DNA of 64,000 nucleotides. It comes from Streptococcus sp. CF8_St5-11 (GTDB lineage: Bacteria > Bacillota > Bacilli > Lactobacillales > Streptococcaceae). Positions 1-8,510 of the stretch are shown piece after piece. The position numbers and the translations under genes are program-made. Position 1 is the stretch's first letter, and each line of letters opens with the position of its first letter. The stretch is from contig NZ_JANCOJ010000001.1 in the NCBI RefSeq assembly GCF_024295625.1, positions 310,001 through 374,000 of the forward strand. Direction: 5' to 3'. The notes beneath the pieces are model-generated. The model was given only the letters and a program-made list of their open reading frames with translations, made no database searches and was not told where the DNA came from.

Positions 1-349
1 AATCTATCACTTGACGTTAGAAGCTCAACAAGCTGCCATTGACATGATCAAACCAGGTGTAACAGCACATGACGTAGACCGTGCTGCACGGAGCGTCATC
101 GAAAAAGCTGGCTATGGTGAATACTTCAACCACCGCCTTGGACACGGTATCGGTATGGATGTGCATGAATTCCCTTCTATTATGGAAGGAAATGACCTGG
201 TGCTTGAAGAAGGCATGTGCTTCTCAGTCGAACCAGGAATCTATATCCCAGGTAAAGTCGGAGTCCGTATTGAAGACTGCGGCTATGTCACAAAAGACGG
301 CTTTGGACTCTTTACAGAAACTAGCAAAGACTTACTTTACTTTGACTAA
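1..349 (+). CDS. pepQ: Xaa-Pro dipeptidase, M24 family (5' truncated by window)
   Basis: Only the last ~115 codons are present; the frame is open at the window edge and stops at 349. This is the catalytic C-terminal part of an M24 'pita-bread' metallopeptidase, a cytosolic enzyme that cleaves Xaa-Pro peptide bonds. Visible motifs are [13 protein letters not shown] (metal and substrate histidines), [13 protein letters not shown] and GVRIED, which carry the last metal-binding glutamates. The ending DLLYFD suggests the prolidase PepQ rather than aminopeptidase PepP, but the N-terminal domain that would decide is outside the window. A repeat-derived terminator begins about 60 bases after the stop. 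Confidence 0.75.
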   Translation, partial: IYHLTLEAQQAAIDMIKPGVTAHDVDRAARSVIEKAGYGEYFNHRLGHGIGMDVHEFPSIMEGNDLVLEEGMCFSVEPGIYIPGKVGVRIEDCGYVTKDGFGLFTETSKDLLYFD

Positions 350-407
350 GCCTTTTGTAAATCCAAGTCGCAGCAAACAGAATGTTTCGTCAATAAATAT
401 AAAAAAT

Positions 408-436
408 GAGGCTGGGACAAAAGTCCTAGCCTCTTA
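408..436 (+). terminator. Rho-independent terminator of pepQ (repeat-derived)
   Basis: The stem GAGGCTGGGAC pairs with GTCCTAGCCTC around a short loop and is followed by TT and a mixed T-rich stretch. It is the outer hairpin of repeat family 1, so a mobile repeat probably provides transcription stop here. Confidence 0.6.
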
Positions 437-582
437 ATTGTTTTTGGATTGTCGAGCAAGACGCAGTGGTTGAGTGGGCTCTACTGCGCTGATTTCATCA
501 GCTTTTACAGCCCTACTCAACTGTACGGAGGTGGGACGACGAAATCGAATTCTAACGAATGACCGATTTCTGTCCCACTCTC
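408..582 (-). repeat. 175-base intergenic repeat, family 1, copy 1
   Basis: This lies between the converging pepQ and Rrf2 genes. It is the reverse-complement copy of a repeat also found at 7090-7264, 52976-53150 and 60181-60355, all exactly 175 bases. The ends form an imperfect inverted repeat (GAGAGTGGGACA against GAGGCTGGGACA). Inside are three foldable blocks: a long hairpin with arms around GTGGGAC and GTCCCAC, a second closed by GTTGAGT and ACTCAAC, and a terminal GAGGCT/AGCCTC hairpin. In this orientation that terminal hairpin ends the pepQ transcript. Confidence 0.9.
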
Positions 583-589
583 ATTTTTC

Positions 590-1039
590 TTATGAAACCG
601 ATTCGAGGTCCATTCTTTTCTGCGCGTCTTCTACGACTTCTTTTAGGCTGGTTTGAGCCATCTCTTTTTCCATAGCAGTCTGAATGTCTTCGAGCTTCCC
701 ATCTAAGACATAGTGGATATTGTGACCTATTGGGCAATTTGGATTGGGTTTTTCATGGAAACCAAATAATTGGCCTGTCGAACCTAAGCATTCGACCGCT
801 TGATAGATATCCAACAGACTGATCTCATCAGCTGCTTTAGCGAGTTCAGCTCCTCCTGTCCCACGCGCTACATGGATTAATCCCGCTTTCTTTAACTGAG
901 ACAAGGTCTTTCGAATAATAACAGGATTCACACCAACACTTCCTGCCAAAAAATCACTGGTTACTTTTGTTTTTTCTCCTTGTAGAGCAATCATGATCAA
1001 GACATGAGTCCCAATGGTAAAGCGACTCGAAATTTGCAT
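590..1039 (-). CDS. Rrf2-family transcriptional regulator
   Basis: 149-residue winged-helix regulator. The N-terminal ~65 residues carry the Rrf2 DNA-binding domain, with recognition helix VNPVIIRKTLSQLKKAG and the wing GTGGAELAK. The three-cysteine cluster of the iron-sulfur IscR/NsrR members is absent: only isolated cysteines occur, in AVECLG and NPNCPIG. It therefore resembles the YwnA-type branch that senses by thiol or ligand; this is an inference. The chosen ATG has AAAGGAG eight bases upstream; an upstream in-frame start has no comparable site. A consensus promoter overlapped by a palindrome suggests self-regulation. The target genes are unknown. Confidence 0.8.
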   Translation of the reverse strand: MQISSRFTIGTHVLIMIALQGEKTKVTSDFLAGSVGVNPVIIRKTLSQLKKAGLIHVARGTGGAELAKAADEISLLDIYQAVECLGSTGQLFGFHEKPNPNCPIGHNIHYVLDGKLEDIQTAMEKEMAQTSLKEVVEDAQKRMDLESVS

Positions 1040-1115
1040 AACTTCACTCCTTTCTACCCGTTTTTGAAGGTAGAGTCTATTGAACAACCGTCAAGGGACG
1101 ACTTTCGTTATTCCT

Positions 1116-1151
1116 ATTATACTCTTTTCAGTTGTAATGTCAACAGTTACA
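1116..1151 (-). promoter_or_regulatory. Promoter and candidate operator of the Rrf2 gene
   Basis: On the minus strand TTGACA (1143-1138) and TATAAT (1121-1116) are separated by 16 bases. A 19-base imperfect palindrome with TGTAA/TTACA arms (1133-1151) covers the -35 box, as expected for an autorepressor site. That it binds the Rrf2 protein is inference. Confidence 0.6.
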
Positions 1152-1994
1152 CTATTGAAAGAAGTCCTCTAACCAAGCATCGATTTCTCGATCATGACCT
1201 TCTCTCTGCTCAATCTCATGAAGAAGCTCATGATTGTGGGTATGATGAATGCCATTGATCAAACTTTCATAATACACTTGGTAATAAGGAAGATGGAGGT
1301 CTTTTGCAAGTTTCAGTTCTTTTTGGACATCATAGTCCACCCGTCTAAAATCTACATCTTTTAACCCCATTTGATCAAATTCAAGAATAGCATACATGGC
1401 CCGAAGGTCCTTGCGAAGATTCTTTTCCAAAAAGAAAGGTTGACCGATTGAGCCAGGATTGATAATCAGTTCTCCTCCTGTCCCGTAGCGGAAAAACTGC
1501 TGGTGAATGTGTCCGTAGACTGCAATATCACAAGACGGGTTTGTCACCAAGCGATCAAAATCCTTCTGCTCACCAATGTGGATCAATTCGCGCCCCCAAT
1601 TCTTATCAGGTAAGTGGTGGGTAATGCCGATCTTTAAACCTGCGATTTCTCTATGGACCTGCATGGGCATTTTCTGCATGTCTTCAATTTCCTGGGGCGT
1701 GATTTCTTCAAGAATATATTGACACTGGCGCATGAGGTAGCGATGACTTGGTCTGGTCTCATCCAACATCCCCCTCATGGCCCGCCAAAGACTATCTTCC
1801 CAGTTTCCAAGGACTTTAACCGTAATCGGTAACTCCTCTAACATCTCCAAGAGGGCCCGTCTCCCTGTCCCAGGCATCAAACTATCTCCCAAGAGCCAAT
1901 ATTCATCCACCTTGGCTTTTCGACTATCCCCTAGAACAGCTTCCAATGCTGTCGTATTTCCATGAATATCTGAAAGTAAAGCAATTTTAGTCAT
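1152..1994 (-). CDS. Calcineurin-like metallophosphoesterase
   Basis: 280-residue cytosolic phosphodiesterase of the YfcE/MJ0936-like branch. The metal-binding motifs appear in order: SDIHGN near residue 10, LLGDSLMPG near 40, VLGNWED near 70, then THH near 130, and YGHIHQ near 165. The substrate cannot be read from the sequence; relatives hydrolyse phosphodiesters or act on nucleotides. The ATG was chosen because AGAAGGAG lies six bases upstream and the product then begins directly with the MTKIALLSDIHGN strand. A TATAAT box lies ~20 bases upstream of this start. It is a single gene, with the Rrf2 operon downstream. Confidence 0.85.
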   Translation of the reverse strand: MTKIALLSDIHGNTTALEAVLGDSRKAKVDEYWLLGDSLMPGTGRRALLEMLEELPITVKVLGNWEDSLWRAMRGMLDETRPSHRYLMRQCQYILEEITPQEIEDMQKMPMQVHREIAGLKIGITHHLPDKNWGRELIHIGEQKDFDRLVTNPSCDIAVYGHIHQQFFRYGTGGELIINPGSIGQPFFLEKNLRKDLRAMYAILEFDQMGLKDVDFRRVDYDVQKELKLAKDLHLPYYQVYYESLINGIHHTHNHELLHEIEQREGHDREIDAWLEDFFQ

Positions 1995-2132
1995 GATCTT
2001 CTCCTTCTCTCCATTATAACAAAGAGAAGAAAAACTTCCACCCAAAGGTGAAAGTTTTATGAACATTCCATGCTACTAGAAATGAAAACTCAGGCTAGAG
2101 GGCCTGTCGCTATCAGCTACAGGCTTTGTATC

Positions 2133-4856
2133 TTAGTCTACTGATTTGAGGGCTTCGAGCATGTCTACTTTTCGGAGATAATGGTCAACATAAATTCCTA
2201 ACAGGATCAAGAGAAGGATCATTCCTCCGACAGGAAAGAGAAAAACTCCAAGTCCCACTTTAGGGTAAAAGAGAATGGCATCTGGTGCAATCATGGCAAT
2301 GAGGAATTGATGAAGATAATAACCACCCACTAATCCCATGAGGATCCCTATGATAGACAATAAGATGGTTTCGCGGTAAATATAGAGCGTCACTTCCTTA
2401 TTATGGAATCCTAAGACCTTAATGGTCGATAATTCACGGATCCGCTCTGCCACATTGATATTGGTTAAATTATACAAGATCACGATGGCTAGCAAGATCG
2501 ATACGACTACTAGAATCATCATAGTAGTGTCCAAGGATTTGGCAACTGAATTAAAGAGGGAAATCATCGAAGCGTTCTGACTAACCGCCTTCACAGCTGC
2601 AAGATTCATCATATCCCGACTGACAGCCTGTACTTGTCGTGTAGAAGGATTTTTCAACTGCACCAAATAGCTATTTGCTGAAGTCCGCTTTCCGTAGATT
2701 TTTTGGTAACTTGCCTGACCCATATAGATAAAATGGCCGACATAATTTTCAGTGATTCCCGCCACCTTAAAAGTGTGACCATCTAAGATCAGTCGATCCC
2801 CGACTGTAACCTGGGCTAGTTGTGCTAGCTTACTACTGATGATGACCCCTTTCTTGAGAGACAAGGACTCTCCTTGCTTGAGAGAACGCAAGCTGACAAA
2901 GGGAGAAAAATCTGTACGATCCGTTACCATCATCGTAATGGTCTGCTTGTCGCGTCCACCCTTTAAAGAAGCTTCGATGACCTTACTATAAATCGGTCGA
3001 TAATCTTTGATATCTGATTTTTCCAGACGATTGGTTAGTTCCTTGCTTTCTTGGCTTGATGCATTCGTTTTTTCAGCTACAATCAACTCATATGATAGGA
3101 TCTCTTGAAATTGGCGTTTGGGAACCCCTCCTACAGAAGATTGAATCCCTAGCCCTGCGAAGAGAAGAGCAACAGAACCTGCCACTCCAAATATGGTCAT
3201 CAGCATCCGTTGTTTGTAACGAAAGAGATTACGAGCAGTGACCTTGTGGGTGAAACTCAGACGTTTCCAAATAAAATGGAGACGCTCCAGGAAAATCTTC
3301 GAACCAGATACCGGTGGTTTGGGCAGTAATAAAAGATTGGCTTCTTCTTTTAATTCCTTACGCGAAACCCAGTAAGCCGGAAGCACACTCGCAACGAAAG
3401 ACAGTCCGAGCGCAATCAGAGTCATATCTCCATAAAAATACTCTCTGCTCTCTCCAATCACCATCCCTTGCGTGATAATGTTGGAAATGATCCCCGATAG
3501 GAAATAATGGCCCAGCAAGGTTCCTAGAAGGGTACCGATCGTCCCTGCAAAGAATCCATAGAGGACAAATTTGAGAATGATGTCCCTGGTACGATAGCCC
3601 AGCGCCTTAAAAATACCTGCATTGGTTCGCTCTTCATCAACAAAGCGGGTCATCGTGGTAAAGGTCACCATGGCGGCTACCAGATAAAGAACGACCGGAA
3701 AAATATTTCCGACAGCAGAGATACTGCTACTAGCATTGCTATACATCAGGTAACCTTGTCCACCTGGCATGGTCTTGCGGTCATAGACATGATAAGTTGG
3801 AATTTCCAGTTGATCTCGCTCGGTTTGAGCTTTTTTTAGCTCCTCCTCTTTTTTTGCAAACTCCGTTTCACCTGCAGTCCAGTCCTTCTTTTTCTGATCC
3901 AGTTGTTCTTTGGCTTGATGGATCTTTTCTTGGCTGGCTACTTGCTCTTTAGCTGGCAGAAATGGAGCTAGTTTACTGAGCTGCGTCTCCTGCAAGTCTA
4001 ATTGCTTTTGAGCCTGATCAATCTGACTCTTGGCTGACTGGAGTGTTTCCTTGGCACGACTGAGTTCTTTCTGGCCTTTTTGAATCTGCCCATCCGCTTC
4101 CTGCTTGAGTCTTTGATAGCGGGCCTTTCCATTGTCTTTCAGAAGTTTTTCTAACTCTTCTTGATGAGCTTCGAGCCGTTTTTGGTAGACTTGCGAAAAA
4201 GAATCTAAAGACTTCAGATCATCAAACTGAATCCGCGCTATCACAGGAAGTTTGGTCGTAAAGACCTCTTTTGAAACTAGTGCATAGGCATCTAGATTTC
4301 CACTGCCACTCATGGCAGTGCCTAAATTTTTTTGAGACCACATCTCAGAGGATTGAACAAAGCCAACAATGGTGAATTGCTTTCGCTTTAAACTAGAGCG
4401 CGTTCCAGCCTTTTCTTCGAGTGTGAGGGTATCCCCTATCTGATAGCGATCCTTCCAAAAACTTGCTAGGGCCAGTTCCCCTTCTTTTTGGGGTAGGCGC
4501 CCCTTGGTCACACGAAAAGAAGAAAGACTTTTTGGAGGAGAAAAAAGTCGAATCGCCTCTCCTGTTCCTTTCACTGTCAGATCCAGTAGGGAACCAAATT
4601 CGACACGCGCCCCTTTGAGTCCTAAAAGCTCCTCTTGGTCTGCCTGGTCTAATCCCAAGTCCCCCATGACAGCAAGATCTAGCATATTTTGTTGCTGAAT
4701 AAACTGGTTAGCCGTTCGGTGCATATTTGGAGTAGTCACCTTTAAGCCAACCAAGGCCAAGCTTCCCAACAACATCAAGGTTAAGATGGAGAGAAAGCGT
4801 CCTTTTGAATGTGTAAAAGAAGCAAACAAATCCTTCCAATAGACTTTTCGTTTCAT
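2133..4856 (-). CDS. FtsX/MacB-type ABC transporter permease
   Basis: 907-residue membrane protein with two FtsX permease modules. There is one transmembrane helix near residues 20-40, then a large extracytoplasmic region that contains a long charged coiled coil (about 245-350, rich in Glu, Lys and Gln). Three helices follow near 380-500, a second external domain, and three final helices after ~770. The C-terminal module has the family motif VAERIRELSTIKVLGF. With the ATPase 13 bases upstream it forms a type VII (MacB-like) transporter. Such systems move lipids, peptides or drugs, or transmit mechanical signals to surface enzymes; the substrate here is unknown. A weak GC hairpin lies downstream near 2100-2128. 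Confidence 0.85.
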   Translation of the reverse strand: MKRKVYWKDLFASFTHSKGRFLSILTLMLLGSLALVGLKVTTPNMHRTANQFIQQQNMLDLAVMGDLGLDQADQEELLGLKGARVEFGSLLDLTVKGTGEAIRLFSPPKSLSSFRVTKGRLPQKEGELALASFWKDRYQIGDTLTLEEKAGTRSSLKRKQFTIVGFVQSSEMWSQKNLGTAMSGSGNLDAYALVSKEVFTTKLPVIARIQFDDLKSLDSFSQVYQKRLEAHQEELEKLLKDNGKARYQRLKQEADGQIQKGQKELSRAKETLQSAKSQIDQAQKQLDLQETQLSKLAPFLPAKEQVASQEKIHQAKEQLDQKKKDWTAGETEFAKKEEELKKAQTERDQLEIPTYHVYDRKTMPGGQGYLMYSNASSSISAVGNIFPVVLYLVAAMVTFTTMTRFVDEERTNAGIFKALGYRTRDIILKFVLYGFFAGTIGTLLGTLLGHYFLSGIISNIITQGMVIGESREYFYGDMTLIALGLSFVASVLPAYWVSRKELKEEANLLLLPKPPVSGSKIFLERLHFIWKRLSFTHKVTARNLFRYKQRMLMTIFGVAGSVALLFAGLGIQSSVGGVPKRQFQEILSYELIVAEKTNASSQESKELTNRLEKSDIKDYRPIYSKVIEASLKGGRDKQTITMMVTDRTDFSPFVSLRSLKQGESLSLKKGVIISSKLAQLAQVTVGDRLILDGHTFKVAGITENYVGHFIYMGQASYQKIYGKRTSANSYLVQLKNPSTRQVQAVSRDMMNLAAVKAVSQNASMISLFNSVAKSLDTTMMILVVVSILLAIVILYNLTNINVAERIRELSTIKVLGFHNKEVTLYIYRETILLSIIGILMGLVGGYYLHQFLIAMIAPDAILFYPKVGLGVFLFPVGGMILLLILLGIYVDHYLRKVDMLEALKSVD

Positions 4857-4869
4857 GCTACCACCTCTT

Positions 4870-5571
4870 CTAATATTCTAGCGTAGCAATATCTTGAGGA
4901 AGCTCATTGATTTCTACCGACTTGACCTTGGCATCATGCATGCGAATCACACGGTCTGCAATCGGAGCTAGGGCACCATTATGGGTTACGATGATGACCG
5001 TCGCTCCCTTTTTTCGAGACATATCCTGTAAAATCCCCAATACTTGCTTACCCGTCTGGTAATCCAAGGCTCCCGTTGGCTCATCACAAAGGAGAATTTT
5101 AGGGTTTTTAGCCACTGCCCGAGCGATCGCCACCCGTTGTTGCTCTCCCCCTGACAATTGGGCAGGAAAATTATCAAGACGATTGCCAAGTCCTACTTCT
5201 TTCAAAACAGCTTCCGGATCCAGAGCATCAGAAACAATTTCTGAAGCCAACTCAACATTCTCCTTAGCTGTCAAATTAGGGACCAGATTATAAAATTGAA
5301 AGACAAAACCAACATCATCTCGTCGATAATCCGTCCGTTGATGAGCATTGAGTTTTGCAATATCCACTCCATCAATCAGAACCTGACCCTCGTCATTGGT
5401 GTCCATCCCCCCTAAGATATTGAGAACCGTTGATTTTCCAGCTCCTGATGCTCCCAAAATAATGACCAACTCGCCTTTTTCAATCTCAAAGGAAACATCC
5501 CGGTTAGCGAAAATCTCTGTCTCTCCACTCGTATAGCGCTTGTAACAGTGCTGCATTTCGATGTAGGCCAT
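4870..5571 (-). CDS. ABC transporter ATP-binding protein (MacB/LolD type)
   Basis: 233-residue cytosolic ATPase that pairs with the FtsX-type permease encoded next. Walker A is GASGAGKST near residue 40, the signature is [14 protein letters not shown] near 140, Walker B is [12 protein letters not shown] near 160, and the H-loop histidine is in IIVTHN. A good AGGAGAGG site precedes the ATG. The two genes are 13 bases apart and form one operon behind a promoter at 5602-5629. It is divergent from mntH. Confidence 0.9.
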   Translation of the reverse strand: MAYIEMQHCYKRYTSGETEIFANRDVSFEIEKGELVIILGASGAGKSTVLNILGGMDTNDEGQVLIDGVDIAKLNAHQRTDYRRDDVGFVFQFYNLVPNLTAKENVELASEIVSDALDPEAVLKEVGLGNRLDNFPAQLSGGEQQRVAIARAVAKNPKILLCDEPTGALDYQTGKQVLGILQDMSRKKGATVIIVTHNGALAPIADRVIRMHDAKVKSVEINELPQDIATLEY

Positions 5572-5601
5572 TTCCTCTCCTCCCTCCTACTTCCTATCTA
5601 T

Positions 5602-5629
5602 ATTATAGTCCTTTTCTGATAGATTACAA
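5602..5629 (-). promoter_or_regulatory. Promoter of the FtsX-type ABC operon
   Basis: Minus-strand TTGTAA (5629-5624) and TATAAT (5607-5602) with a 16-base spacer, about 30 bases before the ATPase start. Confidence 0.6.
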
Positions 5630-5670
5630 AGAAATCGAGGTAGTAGAAAACAAGGTTATCCTAAATTATC

Positions 5671-5699
5671 ATGAAGGATTATAAATTTTATGCTATAAT
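5671..5699 (+). promoter_or_regulatory. Promoter of mntH
   Basis: An extended -10 box TGCTATAAT ends at 5699, with no good -35. Because the box sits inside the longer open frame, the coding start must lie downstream, which supports the GTG at 5740. Confidence 0.55.
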
Positions 5700-5739
5700 T
5701 AGAGACAAATTTGAATTATTCTTAGAAAGAAGGCTCATT

Positions 5740-7086
5740 GTGAGTTTACAACAGTTTGAAAGGAAATCACTTCAAGAAATCAACCAATCTATTGACGTGC
5801 CAAAAGGGATCCCTTTTTGGAAGACTCTCCTGCTCTTTTCAGGGCCAGGAAGTCTAGTAGCTGTCGGCTATATGGATCCGGGAAACTGGATTACGAGTGT
5901 CGTTGGAGGGGCCCAATACCGCTACCTCCTCTTATCAGTGGTTCTTCTCTCGTCTTTAATCGCCATGCAGTTGCAACAAATGGCTGGTAAACTAGGGATT
6001 GTCCATCGTAAGGACCTGGCCCAAACAACCGCCCATCATTTACCCAAATGGCTTCGCTATACCCTTTGGATTGTGATCGAGCTTGCCTTGATGGCGACAG
6101 ATTTAGCAGAAGTCATCGGATCAGGGATTGCCCTCCACCTTCTTTTTGGCTGGCCCTTGCTCTTTTCTATCCTGATCACTATCTTTGATGTCTTTCTATT
6201 ACTGGGGCTCATGCATTTAGGATTTCGAAAGATCGAGGCCATTGTATCAACCTTGATCCTCACGATCCTTGCAATTTTTGGCTATCTGGTATTCCTATCG
6301 AAACCAGATATCGGAGGAATCTTCGCTGGCTTCCTGCCTCAAAAAGAGGTGTTAGGAATTGGGCTTCCAAAAGGAAATGAGGCCTTGACCTTGGCGCTTG
6401 GAATCATCGGGGCAACCGTAATGCCCCACAACCTCTATCTCCACTCTTCCATTTCGCAAACGCGAAAGGTGGACTACAAAGATCCAGCAGATATCAAACG
6501 GGCAGTGCGCTTTATGACCTGGGATTCAAATATTGAATTGAGTTTGGCCTTCGTCGTCAACTCCCTCCTCTTGATTCTTGGAGCAGCCCTCTTCTTTGGT
6601 CACGGAGATAAGATCGGTGCTTTCTCTAGCATGTATAATGCTCTCAAAGATAATCATATTGCCGGCGCTATCGCTAGTCCCTTCTTGTCCACCCTCTTTG
6701 CCATCGCTTTGTTAGCCAGTGGTCAAAATTCAACCATTACCGGGACCCTAACCGGTCAAATCGTTATGGAAGGTTTCTTGAGATTCCGCCTGCCACAATG
6801 GGTCGTTCGTCTCATGACTCGGATCATTGCCCTTCTTCCTGTCATCATCGTTGCGATCTTATTTGGTGATCAGGAACATGTCCTCGACGACCTTCTGGTT
6901 TATTCTCAAGTCTTCCTATCAGCGGCTCTTCCATTCTCCATCTTCCCTCTGGTTTATTTCACCTCCAACAAGGAAATCATGGGAGAACATGTCAATGCGA
7001 AATGGAACACTTTCTTAGGTTATCTCGTTGCGATTGTCTTAACTATCTTAAATTTCAATCTGATCGTGACAACTTTTATCAAATAA
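5740..7086 (+). CDS. mntH: NRAMP-family Mn2+/H+ symporter
   Basis: 448-residue inner-membrane divalent metal importer with about 11 helices. The NRAMP signature DPGNW in helix 1 supplies the metal-binding Asp and Asn, and the helix 6 motif is ATVMPHNLYLHS with its methionine and histidine. Manganese is the usual substrate and supports oxidative-stress defence. The GTG start is preferred because AAAGAAGG lies seven bases upstream and because the -10 box excludes the longer frame. The gene is monocistronic and ends in repeat family 1. I saw no clear MntR/ScaR operator. Confidence 0.9.
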   Translation: MSLQQFERKSLQEINQSIDVPKGIPFWKTLLLFSGPGSLVAVGYMDPGNWITSVVGGAQYRYLLLSVVLLSSLIAMQLQQMAGKLGIVHRKDLAQTTAHHLPKWLRYTLWIVIELALMATDLAEVIGSGIALHLLFGWPLLFSILITIFDVFLLLGLMHLGFRKIEAIVSTLILTILAIFGYLVFLSKPDIGGIFAGFLPQKEVLGIGLPKGNEALTLALGIIGATVMPHNLYLHSSISQTRKVDYKDPADIKRAVRFMTWDSNIELSLAFVVNSLLLILGAALFFGHGDKIGAFSSMYNALKDNHIAGAIASPFLSTLFAIALLASGQNSTITGTLTGQIVMEGFLRFRLPQWVVRLMTRIIALLPVIIVAILFGDQEHVLDDLLVYSQVFLSAALPFSIFPLVYFTSNKEIMGEHVNAKWNTFLGYLVAIVLTILNFNLIVTTFIK

Positions 7087-7089
7087 AGA

Positions 7090-7264
7090 GAGAGTGGGAC
7101 AGAAATCGGTAATTCGTTAGAATTCGATTTCGTCGTCCCACATCCGCACAGTTGAGTAGGGCTGTAAAAGCTGATGAAATCAGTGTAGTAGAGCCCACTC
7201 AACCACTGCGTCTTGCTCGACAATCCAAAAATGATTTAGAGGCTAGGACTTTTGTCCCAGCCTC
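7090..7264 (+). repeat. 175-base intergenic repeat, family 1, copy 2
   Basis: Starts three bases after the mntH stop. It is nearly identical to the other copies, with single-base changes such as the TGTAGTAGAG segment. Its 3' hairpin GAGGCTAGGAC/GTCCCAGCCTC followed by TTTT is a good intrinsic terminator for mntH. Confidence 0.92.
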
Positions 7265-7415
7265 TTTTGGTTTATTACACTCCCTTTTCCATCTTGCTCC
7301 TCCTTTTCCTAAAAATTTCCTGACCATTTTTTTAGGAGGGAATTATTTTAAATCACTAATTGTTGTGAGATTTTCACAAAATCTTGCCAGTGCCCGTCAC
7401 TCATAAACTTGTAAA

Positions 7416-7486
7416 ATTTTTGTACATTTTTCGTTATCTGTACAAAAATGAGAATTGTTGTCTAATTTATTCTTTTGGAGTATAAT
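7416..7486 (+). promoter_or_regulatory. Promoter and palindromic operator of the TetR gene
   Basis: TTGTCT (7458-7463) and TATAAT (7481-7486) have a 17-base spacer. Just upstream is a perfect 11-base inverted repeat, ATTTTTGTACA (7416-7426) and TGTACAAAAAT (7439-7449), around a 12-base centre. It is a likely TetR-type or other dimeric-regulator site. The ~90-base 5' UTR (7493-7579) is very AT-rich and shows nothing else I can name. Confidence 0.6.
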
Positions 7487-7579
7487 GCTCTTTGTTAGTG
7501 TCGTGAAATTATTTAACATATAAATTATTTTAACGTCAAATAAATAAGAATAAATTTATACAATTACAGAAAGGAACAT

Positions 7580-8122
7580 ATGGTACGCCAAAGACAAACA
7601 ACAACCAAGTCAGACTTACGAAATGCGCTCTCAAAACTCCTCTTGCAACAACCTTTTGAAAGCATCACTATTCGACAATTAACTGAAACCGCTGGGATTA
7701 ACCGCGGGACCTTCTACTTGCACTATGTCGATAAATACGACATGTTTGAGCAAATGAAAATGGACATGATGCAAGAATTGGATAGCCTCTTCGTTGAAGG
7801 AAGCCCTGTCAAGGTGAATTTTCTCAATGTCTTGACTGCTATTAAAGAGAATTATGATTTTATTTATGCCTTGTCCCAATCCTGCTGCTCGGACTTCCGT
7901 AAATTGGTAAGAAGTTTTACCCTCCATGCACTAGACGATACTCCCCATGCGAAAGAACACATCATTTCAGACTTTCAAGTTCCATACAAGTATGGGCTAG
8001 AAATTTTCATCGCTACGATTGAATCTGTAATTGTGACCTGGTTAGAATCCGGTGCCAAGGAAGAGCCAATCGAAATCGGGACGATCATTCTCAGCGTCTG
8101 CGACTTTGCTAGCTGGAACTAA
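7580..8122 (+). CDS. TetR/AcrR-family transcriptional regulator
   Basis: 180-residue one-domain repressor. The TetR_N helix-turn-helix lies at about residues 10-55 (ITIRQLTETAGINRGTFYLHYVDKYD). The rest is an all-helical ligand-binding domain that I cannot assign to a subfamily, though it resembles the short DhaS-like group. The ATG is preceded by AGAAAGGA. The gene stands alone, with a long AT-rich 5' UTR and a palindrome upstream of its promoter. No adjacent transporter or enzyme in the same orientation reveals the target. Confidence 0.85.
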   Translation: MVRQRQTTTKSDLRNALSKLLLQQPFESITIRQLTETAGINRGTFYLHYVDKYDMFEQMKMDMMQELDSLFVEGSPVKVNFLNVLTAIKENYDFIYALSQSCCSDFRKLVRSFTLHALDDTPHAKEHIISDFQVPYKYGLEIFIATIESVIVTWLESGAKEEPIEIGTIILSVCDFASWN

Positions 8123-8129
8123 ATTCCCC

Positions 8130-8166
8130 AACCTTTTCCTACCTTTATGGAGAAGGTTTTTCTTTT
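8130..8166 (+). terminator. Terminator of the TetR gene
   Basis: AACCTT (8130-8135) pairs with AAGGTT (8153-8158), followed by TTTTCTTTTT. Confidence 0.6.
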
Positions 8167-8217
8167 TGGCAAATGAACAACATATAGATCACCTTGTTCA
8201 ACTTGTTTGTAGAAAGC

Positions 8218-8247
8218 AAAAAAGCAGGATGCTAGGCTCCTGCTTTT
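8218..8247 (-). terminator. Distal copy of the tehB terminator (duplicated)
   Basis: Stem AAGCAGGA/TCCTGCTT, with six T on the minus strand (A-run 8218-8223) and TTTT on the plus strand, so it works in both directions. The same AGCAGGAT-type hairpin recurs at 8511-8537, and repeat family 2 copy A lies between the two. Confidence 0.7.
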
Positions 8248-8510
8248 AGAATGTAGACAAATTACTTTAAAGTAAAATAAGTTAAGCGATTTTGCAAAAA
8301 AAAATAAAAATGAGTTCCAATTTTTAAATCGATTCAAGAAAATACCGAAACTTTCCGCTGTGAGAAAAGTGCCTGAAACAATAACATTTCAGGCACTCGG
8401 GAGTTTTGAGACCCTAGGCTCAAAACTAAGTCTTGGAACTTCGAAGAAGTTCGCTGACGTCCGTACTCACCTAAGGAAAGTTTTTTATATGACTTTGTCT
8501 TCAATCTGAG
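8248..8510 (+). repeat. Terminator-flanked structured repeat, family 2, copy A
   Basis: A ~263-base element: an AT-rich left arm (8248-8346), a 138-base core (8347-8484) and a short right arm. The core is bounded by GAAACTTTCC and GGAAAGTTTT and holds three hairpins: GTGCCTGAAA/TTTCAGGCAC, GTTTTGAG/CTCAAAAC and GAACTTC/GAAGTTC. The outermost bases form an imperfect inverted repeat (AGAATGTAGACAAA at 8248-8261; complement of AGATTGAAGACAAA at 8494-8507). It is flanked by two copies of the tehB terminator hairpin. The left arm resembles copy D over ~95 bases. No protein is encoded. Confidence 0.85.

Noticed and set aside
8347-8484. Assignment of family 2 to pneumococcal BOX, or to a group II intron remnant
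   Set aside because: The ends and hairpin order do not match the BOX modules I know. No domain V-like hairpin, no GUGYG start and no reverse transcriptase are present, although placement after terminators is reminiscent of group IIC introns.
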